DNA from: Euzebyaceae bacterium
GTDB lineage: Bacteria; Actinomycetota; Nitriliruptoria; Euzebyales; Egibacteraceae
Length of the DNA: 5,543 nt
Reading direction: 5' to 3'
Assembly: GCA_013698135.1 (NCBI GenBank)
Contig: JACCVM010000030.1
Location: 1 to 5,543 of the forward strand
Part shown: in pieces, positions 1 to 5,015 of the stretch
How the letters are laid out: every line of letters begins with the position of its first letter
How positions within the stretch are numbered: the stretch's first letter is position 1
Notes under the pieces: generated by a model
What the model was told of the DNA's origin: nothing
Seen by the model: only the letters and a program-made list of their open reading frames with translations
Database searches by the model: none
Made by a program: the position numbers and the translations under genes

Positions 1-556
1 CCGCCTCGATCAGCCGCCCGAGACGGCCGGCGGCGTGCAGATCCCGGGGCGAGCGCCACCGCGAGCTCTGCGCGAAGATCGTCTGCACACCGGCGTCCGC
101 GGCGATCGTGGCTTGCTGCTCGGGCTCCAGGCTGTCCTCGACGTCGACCCAGGTCGACAGCCCCATGAAGGCCTGCAAGCGGCTGGAGGCGGTCTGATCC
201 GCGGGTTGCGCGGTGGGCGTGGGCGACGGCGCATCCGCAGGTTGCGCGGTGGGCGTGGGCGACGGCGCAGGCGTGGGTGACGGCGTGTGCGTCGTCGACG
301 GCGTGGAGCTTTGGGACGGCGTCGCCGCGACGTCACTCCGCGCCGGTGAGGGCCCCGCCGGGCTCGACGTCTCAGGGCGGGGCAGCGCCACGTCCGTCGG
401 AGTCGCCTCGGCAGCCGCCTGCGCGGGACCGTCGCCGGGCCCACGCGGCCCGGAGCGGGCAGCCACCGCAATGCCGAAGACGCCGCCGGCCACCATCACC
501 GCGGCCACCAGGATGCGAGCGGCGATCAGGCGACGGGCGTGGGATGGCGTGGGGAT
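1..556 (-). CDS. Secreted or membrane-anchored protein with Pro/Thr/Ser linker and start of a TIM-barrel-like domain (C-terminus beyond window)
   Basis: The reading frame is open from the TGA of the upstream gene (596-598) to the left edge. There is no ATG, GTG or TTG ahead of the hydrophobic segment. I place the start at ATC 556-554, preceded by GAGG (569-566) at 9-nt spacing; the alternatives GTG 508 or ATG 496 lack a ribosome binding site and would remove the basic n-region. Counted from 556: residues 8-14 are basic (RRLIAAR), 15-33 hydrophobic (signal peptide or anchor), about 34-122 a low-complexity Pro/Thr/Ser/Ala linker with a duplicated 12-residue unit, and 123-185 the beginning of a globular domain. 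That domain contains LSTWVDVED and then GVQTIFAQSSRW, which resembles the first strands of TIM-barrel, glycoside-hydrolase-like proteins of actinobacteria (Val-Asp after Trp, then a 'GVQT' strand). The catalytic part is outside the window, so no activity can be named. It lies 39 nt behind the membrane-protein gene and is probably co-transcribed with it. The frame is well supported; the start and family are less certain. Confidence 0.72.
   Translation of the reverse strand, partial: MPTPSHARRLIAARILVAAVMVAGGVFGIAVAARSGPRGPGDGPAQAAAEATPTDVALPRPETSSPAGPSPARSDVAATPSQSSTPSTTHTPSPTPAPSPTPTAQPADAPSPTPTAQPADQTASSRLQAFMGLSTWVDVEDSLEPEQQATIAADAGVQTIFAQSSRWRSPRDLHAAGRLGRLIEA
197..269 (-). repeat. 36-bp tandem duplication coding for a Pro/Thr linker repeat
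   Basis: Bases 197-232 and 233-268 are adjacent 36-bp copies with one mismatch (G203 versus A239). Within them 204-233 and 240-269 are identical over 30 bases. The period is a whole number of codons, and on the minus strand it encodes the 12-residue unit APSPTPTAQPAD twice, preceded by a partial APSPTP-like stretch. This is a length-variable flexible linker between the membrane segment and the extracellular domain. Confidence 0.85.
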
Positions 557-595
557 GGCGAAGGTCCTCGGGTAGGGGCAGGACGGCTCGGGCCC

Positions 596-1462
596 TCAAA
601 GGTAGGTCAGCAGTGCCACCACCGTGGCCAGTCCCAACGCGCCCCACGCGGACCGCTGCGACTCGATCAGCGCGCCGACGATGAGGCCGATCCCCGCCAG
701 GTATGCCGCCCGCCACAGACCGTAGGTGAACTCGAAGGCGTCCAAGCGGAGGGTGAACGCGCCGAGGGCCAGGATCACCGTCGGCGTCAGCAGGATCGCC
801 CGGGAGGTGAGCTGACGGCCGGCGAGCTCCCGGTAGGCCAGATACGCGGCGGCGGCGACCGCGAGAGGGAACAGCAGCAGCGTGCTACGCACGATGATGC
901 TCTGCCCCCCGAGCACCGTGGACAGGATCAACAGCCCCGACGTGACCGCGGACACCACCGCCAGGACGCGGCCGATCTCCAGCACCCCTGTCGGCAGGTA
1001 GCGGGGGTCGCTGCGGAAGGCGTCGCGGGCCTTGGCGGTGGCGTAGACGCACAGCAGCACGAGGCCGAAGACGAAGGTGATGCGCCGAACGAACAGCAGC
1101 AGCGCGCCTTGCATCACCACTCCGAAGACCGGCAGACCACCGCCAGGTCCCGCTCCGGCCAGCCAGCCGGTGACCACGGCCGCCACAACGAGCGGCGCCC
1201 CGATGAACAACCCGCGCAGGAACAGCGGTGACGGCTTGGTCAGGCCGTAGTCGGCGAAGCGTTCCTTGCGATAGCGGATCAGCAGGTACGGCACCAGGAT
1301 CGTGGTCACCAGCGGCAGCAGCGCCACGATGACGGGACCGACGAACCGGATGCGGTCCAGCGGCACCAGTCCGAGAAAGATCCGCAGGATGAGGTCGCCG
1401 AACAGGTAGACGGCACCTGCCAGGTACAGGTCGGTGCGGGCTTCGTCGGGCGTGGTGTACAT
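596..1462 (-). CDS. Polytopic integral membrane protein, unknown function
   Basis: This encodes 288 residues with about eight or nine hydrophobic segments, roughly at residues 12-33, 41-62, 82-103, 112-125, 127-141, 163-184, 190-209, 222-238, 248-265 and 271-288 (112-141 may be one or two helices). A short N-terminal tail (MYTTPDEART) and a basic loop RYRKERFADYGLTKP at 63-77 separate the first helices. The loop followed by 'LRGLFIG' recalls the region before the core of CPBP-type membrane proteins, but the EExxxR motif of those proteases is absent, so I do not assign that family. I do not recognise the protein. The start at ATG 1462 is chosen over the in-frame ATG at 1471 because a TANNNT hexamer ends 7 nt before 1462 (leaderless transcript) and overlaps the 1471 ATG; no ribosome binding site precedes either. 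The frame stays open further upstream to 1858, but that part is antisense to the CinA-like gene and not membrane-like. The secreted-protein gene follows in the same frame after the stop. Confidence 0.8.
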   Translation of the reverse strand: MYTTPDEARTDLYLAGAVYLFGDLILRIFLGLVPLDRIRFVGPVIVALLPLVTTILVPYLLIRYRKERFADYGLTKPSPLFLRGLFIGAPLVVAAVVTGWLAGAGPGGGLPVFGVVMQGALLLFVRRITFVFGLVLLCVYATAKARDAFRSDPRYLPTGVLEIGRVLAVVSAVTSGLLILSTVLGGQSIIVRSTLLLFPLAVAAAAYLAYRELAGRQLTSRAILLTPTVILALGAFTLRLDAFEFTYGLWRAAYLAGIGLIVGALIESQRSAWGALGLATVVALLTYL

Positions 1463-1469
1463 GCGCGGC

Positions 1470-1475
1470 ATGCTA
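1470..1475 (-). promoter_or_regulatory. -10 element TAGCAT for the membrane-protein gene (leaderless)
   Basis: On the minus strand TAGCAT is followed by 7 nt (GCCGCGC) and then ATG at 1462. This matches the TANNNT-N7-start layout of actinobacterial leaderless promoters, where transcription begins at the A of the start codon. No convincing -35 hexamer is seen at 16-18 nt upstream. Confidence 0.6.
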
Positions 1476-1486
1476 CGGGCCAGGGC

Positions 1487-1492
1487 TATCGT
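1487..1492 (+). promoter_or_regulatory. -10 element TATCGT for the CinA-like gene (leaderless)
   Basis: TATCGT is followed by exactly 7 nt (TGAGCCC) and ATG at 1500. The geometry is identical to that of the divergent gene on the other strand. There is no Shine-Dalgarno sequence before the ATG, which fits a transcript starting at the start codon. The position where a -35 box would lie (about 1464-1469, CGCGGC) does not resemble TTGACA. Confidence 0.62.
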
Positions 1493-1499
1493 TGAGCCC

Positions 1500-2333
1500 A
1501 TGTCCCAACGGCTGCGGGTCTCTGTCATCGTGATCGGTGACGAGATCCTCGGTGGCTTCGTCGCTGACACCAACTCCGGTTGGCTCGCCGGGCGCTTGCA
1601 GACCATCGGCGTGCCGTTGGAGCGGGTGGTCACCGTGCCCGACGAGCATCCCGCCATCGACGAGGCGCTGGGCACCGAACTGGGGCGCTCCCGTCCGCGC
1701 CTGGTCATCACGTCTGGCGGCATCGGGTCAACGCCCGACGACCTCACCCTTGAGTCGGTCGCCCGCCACCTCGGCGTTGGCCTGCGGACGGAAGCGGCCA
1801 TCGACGAGGGGATCACTGCCGCCCTCGCATGGACCGCGCAGCAGGGGGTTAGCGTCACAGAAGGTCACGCCACGTCGATGCGGAAGATGGCGCGGGTGCC
1901 GGAGGCCGCCTACCTGCTGCCCGGCAACGAGGGCCTGGTGCCCGGCATCGCCGTCGACGTCGACGGGGGCGTGCAGGCCTGCGCCGGTGCAACCATCGTC
2001 GTGCTGCCCGGCGTTCCCAGCGAGCTGCGCCGGATCATGACCGAAGGCGTCGAGCCCGCCCTGCTCGCCGGCCGAGGTGAGCCGCAGCACGTGGCCGAGG
2101 TCACGCACGGCTATCCGGAATCCACGCTCAACCCGGCGCTGGACCGCCTGGTCGCCGAGTACCCCGACGTGCACGTGGGGTCCTATCCGGGCGTCCCCTG
2201 CGTCATCCGGCTCAAGGGCGACAAGGCGCGCGTGGAGACTGGGATGGAACTGGTCACCGACTACCTGGAGTGGCTGGCCGCCGACCCCGGTTCCGCCTCG
2301 TTGCGCGCCGGCTGGCGCGCTCGCTGGACGTAG
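1500..2333 (+). CDS. CinA-like protein (MoaB/Mog-type domain, competence/damage-inducible protein A family), stand-alone short form
   Basis: This 277-residue protein has all the landmarks of the CinA N-terminal domain, which shares the molybdopterin-binding MoaB/MogA fold: VIGDEILGG at residues 11-19, DTN at 23-25, TSGGIGSTPDDLT at 71-83, then RKMARVPEAAYLLPGNEG around 128-145 and LPGVPSE at 169-175. Members of this family (COG1058) have been shown to hydrolyse ADP-ribose, NAD-related or FAD-type pyrophosphate bonds; the name 'competence' is historical. The C-terminal NMN deamidase domain (PncC) found in full-length CinA of about 400 residues is missing, so this is the short form. The usual Pro in GGIGPTxDD is Ser77 here. 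The start at 1500 is chosen because the family begins only a few residues before VIGDE and because of the -10 element 7 nt upstream; an in-frame extension to 1434 would run through that promoter. It is probably cytoplasmic. The physiological substrate is not established. Confidence 0.9.
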   Translation: MSQRLRVSVIVIGDEILGGFVADTNSGWLAGRLQTIGVPLERVVTVPDEHPAIDEALGTELGRSRPRLVITSGGIGSTPDDLTLESVARHLGVGLRTEAAIDEGITAALAWTAQQGVSVTEGHATSMRKMARVPEAAYLLPGNEGLVPGIAVDVDGGVQACAGATIVVLPGVPSELRRIMTEGVEPALLAGRGEPQHVAEVTHGYPESTLNPALDRLVAEYPDVHVGSYPGVPCVIRLKGDKARVETGMELVTDYLEWLAADPGSASLRAGWRARWT

Positions 2334-2338
2334 CGCGC
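2315..2338 (+). other. Inverted repeat across the stop codon of the CinA-like gene
   Basis: GCGCGCT (2315-2321) is a perfect inverted match to AGCGCGC (2332-2338) with a 10-nt loop, and includes the TAG stop at 2331-2333. No T-run follows, so it is not a classical intrinsic terminator. It may be a GC-rich 3' hairpin or may arise by chance in this composition. Confidence 0.35.
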
Positions 2339-2399
2339 GCTGTCGCTGGGTGGGCGCCGGGTCAAGGGCGCTACCGCTGTCGCTGGATGAGCGCCGGGT
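2338..2399 (+). repeat. Pair of 25-bp direct repeats upstream of mca
   Basis: Bases 2338-2362 and 2375-2399 match at 23 of 25 positions; both begin CGCTGTCGCTGG and end GCGCCGGGT. The start-to-start distance is 37 bp. The second copy ends on the first T of the proposed mca -10 hexamer. They fill most of the 78-bp non-coding gap between the CinA-like gene and mca. They could be paired operator sites or a local duplication of promoter DNA; no regulator is identifiable. Confidence 0.75.
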
Positions 2400-2404
2400 A
2401 GGCT
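2399..2404 (+). promoter_or_regulatory. -10 element TAGGCT for mca (leaderless)
   Basis: TAGGCT is followed by exactly 7 nt (GGCGGCC) and then ATG 2412. This is the third gene here with TANNNT-N7-ATG. The stretch before the ATG contains no good AGGAGG-like sequence at normal spacing, which supports a leaderless mRNA. Confidence 0.6.
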
Positions 2405-2411
2405 GGCGGCC

Positions 2412-3275
2412 ATGCCCGAGTTGCATGCCATGTTCGTCCACGCGCACCCCGACGACGAGTCCTCCAAGGGCGCGGCCACGATGGCCCGCTACGCCAAGGA
2501 GGGCTACCGAATCTCCGTCGTGACCTGCACCGACGGCGCGGCCGGCGACATCCTCAACCCCGCGATGGACCGTCCGGGCGTCGCCGAGCGGATGCTCGAG
2601 ATCCGCCGGGAAGAGCTGGAGCGGGCGCTGCAGATTCTCGGCGTTCGCGAGCAATTCGATCTTGGCTATCCCGACTCCGGCTACGTCGAGGACTTCGACG
2701 GCGACGCCACGAAGCTGGCCGACGACTGCTTCTACAACGCCCCGATCGACGAGGCCACGGCGCGGCTGGTCCGCATCATCCGCGCCGAGCGGCCCGACGT
2801 CCTTGTCACCTACCCCCCCGACGGCGGCTACCCCCATCCGGATCACATCCGCTGCCACGACATCTGTGCCGCGGCCTTCGACCTCGCGGCCGACGCCAGC
2901 GCCTACCCCGAGGCCGGCGAGCCTTGGCAGGCGCGCAAGCTGTACTACGTCGGTGCGTTCAGCCGCAGCAAGGTGGAAGCCCTGCACCAGGCGTGCCTCC
3001 AACGGGGCATCGAGTCGCCGTTCAGCGAATGGCTGGAGCGCTGGGACCCCGACGAGGTTGACCCGTCCACGACCCACGTCGACGTCGGCGAATACCTGGC
3101 AACGCGCAGCCAGGCGCTGCTGGCCCACGCCACCCAGATCGACCCGGACGGCATGTGGTTCCGGGTCCCCGACGACCTGGTGCGCGAGATCCACCCTTGG
3201 GAGGACTACCAGCTGGCCCGCGGCGAGGTGTCGACCGACCTGCCCGAAGACTCCCTGTTCGCGGGTCTGGAGTGA
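2412..3275 (+). CDS. mca: Mycothiol S-conjugate amidase Mca
   Basis: This 287-residue PIG-L/LmbE-family zinc amidase matches the usual Mca length. Mca cleaves the amide bond of mycothiol S-conjugates, releasing a mercapturic acid (N-acetylcysteine S-conjugate) for export and GlcN-inositol for recycling, in the cytoplasm. The zinc site is visible as HAHPDDE at residues 10-16 (His12, Asp15; Asp14 as general base) and HPDH at 142-145 (His145), within GGYPHPDHIRCH. Further Mca hallmarks are SSKGAAT after the first motif, GDILNPAMD at 45-53, EAGEPW, HATQIDPDG and the C-terminal LPEDSLFAGLE. Lys19, in the position I recall as Lys in Mca and Ser in the related deacetylase MshB, favours Mca. The start at 2412 puts the HAHPDDE motif at its normal distance from the N-terminus. 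It is followed by a lipoprotein gene overlapping by 4 bp. Confidence in the function is high; MshB is the main alternative. Confidence 0.95.
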   Translation: MPELHAMFVHAHPDDESSKGAATMARYAKEGYRISVVTCTDGAAGDILNPAMDRPGVAERMLEIRREELERALQILGVREQFDLGYPDSGYVEDFDGDATKLADDCFYNAPIDEATARLVRIIRAERPDVLVTYPPDGGYPHPDHIRCHDICAAAFDLAADASAYPEAGEPWQARKLYYVGAFSRSKVEALHQACLQRGIESPFSEWLERWDPDEVDPSTTHVDVGEYLATRSQALLAHATQIDPDGMWFRVPDDLVREIHPWEDYQLARGEVSTDLPEDSLFAGLE

Positions 3276-3838
3276 GGCGGATCGCCGCCGCGCTCATGGT
3301 GCTGCTAGCCCTGGTGGCATGCACCCCCGACGCAAGCGGCAGCGGCAGCCTGGAAGTGTCGGCTCCATCGCCGGGGCAGCCCAGCGAAGCGGCGGCCAGC
3401 GAAGCACCCGCCGCCGACGCACCGGAGTCAGAAGACCCCGGCGCGACGCCACGGACTCCAGCTGCCGCCTGCCCGAAGCAGCGGCTGGCTGCCATCGACG
3501 ATGTCGTCGGACAGCAGTTGGAGGCTTTTCGCGACCACAACTTCGAGGCAGCCCTGGCGCTGGCCACCGACGGTTTCCGAGGCAGCTTCACCCCGGAACG
3601 CTTCGAGGAAGTGATGACCGAGGGCTTCGCCGGGGTGCTGACGTCCGATCGCCATGAGCTGGCGCAGTGCGTCGGCGCGGACGGGCGGGCCCTGGCGCTG
3701 GTCCGGGTCACCGGGCCGGGCGGGACCGTAGGCCTGCTGTATGACATGCGGCGCGAGGACGGCCACTGGCGCATCAACGGCGCATCACCGCACACGGGCG
3801 ATCCTGGCGCCACACCCTCGGAACCCGAGACGATCTGA
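3272..3838 (+). CDS. Predicted lipoprotein with DUF4864-like domain
   Basis: This 188-residue protein starts at GTG 3272, overlapping the TGA of mca (3273-3275) in a GTGA arrangement that implies translational coupling. From this start the N-terminus is a textbook lipoprotein signal: Arg2-Arg3, a hydrophobic core, and lipobox LVAC with the lipidated Cys at 17. Residues 18-66 are an Ala/Pro/Ser/Glu-rich tether. About 72-171 form a compact domain with VVGQQLEAFRDHNFEAALAL, FRGSFTPERFEEVM, a central GRALALVRVTGPGG and a final LLYDMRREDGHWRINGA. This order (helix with LEAF, strand, then 'dGxWRIxG') resembles DUF4864, an NTF2-like small domain of unknown function. Cys67 and Cys133 could pair outside the membrane. 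An in-frame extension back to 3155 exists but lies inside mca and would bury the signal peptide. Function is unknown; a substrate-binding or envelope role is inference only. Confidence 0.85.
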   Translation: MRRIAAALMVLLALVACTPDASGSGSLEVSAPSPGQPSEAAASEAPAADAPESEDPGATPRTPAAACPKQRLAAIDDVVGQQLEAFRDHNFEAALALATDGFRGSFTPERFEEVMTEGFAGVLTSDRHELAQCVGADGRALALVRVTGPGGTVGLLYDMRREDGHWRINGASPHTGDPGATPSEPETI

Positions 3839-3856
3839 CCAAGCGCGAGGCGGTGG

Positions 3857-4909
3857 CTATGCGCGTCGCCGCGCCACGTAGAACAGGCAATCACGGCGCG
3901 TCTGCAGCACCGTCGTGGTGAACATCACCGGGGTGATGTCCTCGGTCACCCGCAGGCTGCCGTCGGCGCTGACGGTGAAGAAGCGCGCTGTGGTGTCACG
4001 CTCGCGCATGTCGGTGGCCAGCAGCGGCATGGCAGCGGTGGCGTGCATACGGCCGACTTCGGTGCCGGCCAGCATCATCCCAAAGTTGTGGCTGTCCAGG
4101 CCGACCGCGAGCACCAGATCCAGGTCCTCGGTGAGCGCCCCTCCGAAGGCGAACGGCACCTCGGGGCGCACCACCACGCGATGCATCATCTCGAAGACCC
4201 GCTGTGGCCGCAGCGGCGGCCCCAAGGCCGAGCCGCCGACCTCGGCCATGCTCAGGAAGCGTCGCAGGATCGCCGAGGCGAACGCGTGGTTTGCGGGCAA
4301 GCCCGGAAGTCCGCACTCCACGGACACGGCAGGGCAGTGACCCGACAGCGCCTCCATCAAGGTGCGCGCCCGCAGCGGCCAGCGCAGCACGGTGTCGGCG
4401 AGCCCAGCGGCCAGGGCAAGGCTCTCCTGGGTGGGATCAGGCACGATCACGTAGTAGGGGTTCATGCCGGTGTTGTTGTGGATGTCGACGGCGGCGGCGA
4501 GCCGGGCGTCGAGCAGCACGTCGAGCAGGGCGTCGGCACAGCGGCGCATCCGCGTCGTCGGCGCCTGGAGCCCCCACACGCGGTTGAAGTCCTCCTGCCC
4601 GTCGAGGAAGCGGTGGGCGAACCAGCCCTCCTGCGAGGCGGCTCGCACGTTGCCGATCACGACCCACAGATCGAACGGGTAGCGCTCGCCGGCACGCAGC
4701 ACCTCCAGCACCGCGCGGTAGCCCGAGTCCTCGTTGCCATGCAGCAGGCAGGACACCAGGCGAGCTTCCGGCATCGCGTCCGTGCCGGGGATGCGGATCA
4801 GGGCAGGCTTGCCGAGGGCGACGAGGACATCCTCGTCGGAGCCGTCCAGCAACGGTTTGAGATCCTCGTAGCCGTCGAAGCGTAGGTAGAGGTCCTCATC
4901 GGTGAGCAT
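3857..4909 (-). CDS. Succinylglutamate desuccinylase/aspartoacylase-like zinc hydrolase (M14-type)
   Basis: This encodes 350 residues of the AstE/AspA branch of the M14 carboxypeptidase fold. Zinc ligands are seen in HGNEDSG (His57, Glu60) and DIHNNTG (His144). The substrate-binding stretch appears as GNVRAA (86-91), Arg100 and EDFNRVW (106-112), equivalent to the family's 'GNPxA...R...DLNR'. Glu198 in VSVECG is the expected catalytic glutamate. Such enzymes remove an acyl group from the alpha-amine of an amino acid (N-succinylglutamate, N-acetylaspartate) or cut related amides. The Arg of 'DLNR' is kept but Asp-Leu is replaced by Asp-Phe. There is no signal peptide, so it is cytoplasmic. The C-terminal part (about 225-350) is the beta-rich extension typical of the family. 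No astABD-type arginine catabolism genes are nearby; instead it follows a GCS2-like ligase gene 89 bp upstream, suggesting it acts on that ligase's product or a related compound. The exact substrate is unknown. It ends 18 bp from the convergent lipoprotein gene. Confidence 0.85.
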   Translation of the reverse strand: MLTDEDLYLRFDGYEDLKPLLDGSDEDVLVALGKPALIRIPGTDAMPEARLVSCLLHGNEDSGYRAVLEVLRAGERYPFDLWVVIGNVRAASQEGWFAHRFLDGQEDFNRVWGLQAPTTRMRRCADALLDVLLDARLAAAVDIHNNTGMNPYYVIVPDPTQESLALAAGLADTVLRWPLRARTLMEALSGHCPAVSVECGLPGLPANHAFASAILRRFLSMAEVGGSALGPPLRPQRVFEMMHRVVVRPEVPFAFGGALTEDLDLVLAVGLDSHNFGMMLAGTEVGRMHATAAMPLLATDMRERDTTARFFTVSADGSLRVTEDITPVMFTTTVLQTRRDCLFYVARRRA

Positions 4910-4917
4910 CGAACGTG

Positions 4918-4923
4918 AGGGTA
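4918..4923 (-). promoter_or_regulatory. Possible -10 element TACCCT before the zinc-hydrolase gene
   Basis: On the minus strand TACCCT is followed by 8 nt and ATG 4909. The spacing is one nt longer than in the three other genes, and no ribosome binding site is visible before the ATG. It could allow independent, nearly leaderless transcription of the hydrolase, but the gene may equally be read through from the ligase gene. Confidence 0.35.
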
Positions 4924-4931
4924 ACCGCTCT

Positions 4932-5015
4932 GGTCAGCCGCCGATCGGCCCCCCGGCGGCTGCCGGTCAGCCGACCACTGGCCCCCGGCGGCTGCTGGTC
5001 AGCCGCCGATTGGCC
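4932..5015 (-). repeat. Tandem 32-33-bp repeat with internal inverted repeats between ligase and hydrolase genes
   Basis: Three units begin with GGTCAGCCG on the plus strand: 4932-4964 (33 bp), 4965-4996 (32 bp) and a partial 4997-5015. Units 1 and 3 share GGTCAGCCGCCGAT and then C/T before GGCC; units 1 and 2 share CCCCCGGCGGCTGC. The third unit carries the TGA of the ligase gene (4999-5001) and its last codons. The units contain AGCCGCCG/CGGCGGCT inverted pairs (4936-4943 with 4954-4961, 10-nt loop; 4986-4993 with 5001-5008, 7-nt loop), so the transcript can form alternative GC-rich hairpins. The stretch looks like repeated duplication of the 3' end of the ligase gene; it may act as an mRNA-stabilising or attenuating element. 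Confidence 0.75.

Noticed and set aside
539..1231. Plus-strand frame rich in Gln, Arg and Asp opposite the membrane protein
   Set aside because: It is the mirror of hydrophobic codons. Its low-complexity polar composition is exactly what antisense to a polytopic membrane protein gives.
596..1462. CPBP-type intramembrane protease
   Set aside because: The loop before helix 3 is reminiscent, but the EExxxR motif and the later catalytic histidines are not present.
1463..1858. N-terminal extension of the membrane-protein frame to 1858
   Set aside because: The extra 130 residues overlap the CinA-like gene in antisense, are Arg/Ser/Thr-rich and not membrane-like, and would cross both divergent promoters.
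1728..3194. Long open frame of 488 codons on the minus strand opposite the CinA-like gene and mca
   Set aside because: It is antisense to two clearly identified conserved genes. The composition (many Arg, His, Gly, Val and Gln with no domain pattern) is typical of the mirror frame of high-GC codons.
2412..3275. MshB (GlcNAc-inositol deacetylase) instead of Mca
   Set aside because: Both are PIG-L zinc enzymes, but the SSKGAAT stretch with Lys19, the HATQIDP block and the LPEDSLFAGLE ending fit Mca better.
3839..3856. Intrinsic terminator between the convergent lipoprotein and hydrolase genes
   Set aside because: The gap is only 18 bp, with no inverted repeat and no T-run on either strand.
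4043..4885. Plus-strand open frame of 280 codons opposite the zinc hydrolase
   Set aside because: The minus-strand product carries intact HGNE, DIHN and VECG motifs, while the plus-strand one is Gln/His/Arg-rich without recognisable features.
4932..5015. CRISPR-like array or attachment site
   Set aside because: The units are directly adjacent without unique spacers, only 2.6 copies exist, and no cas, integrase or tRNA gene is present.
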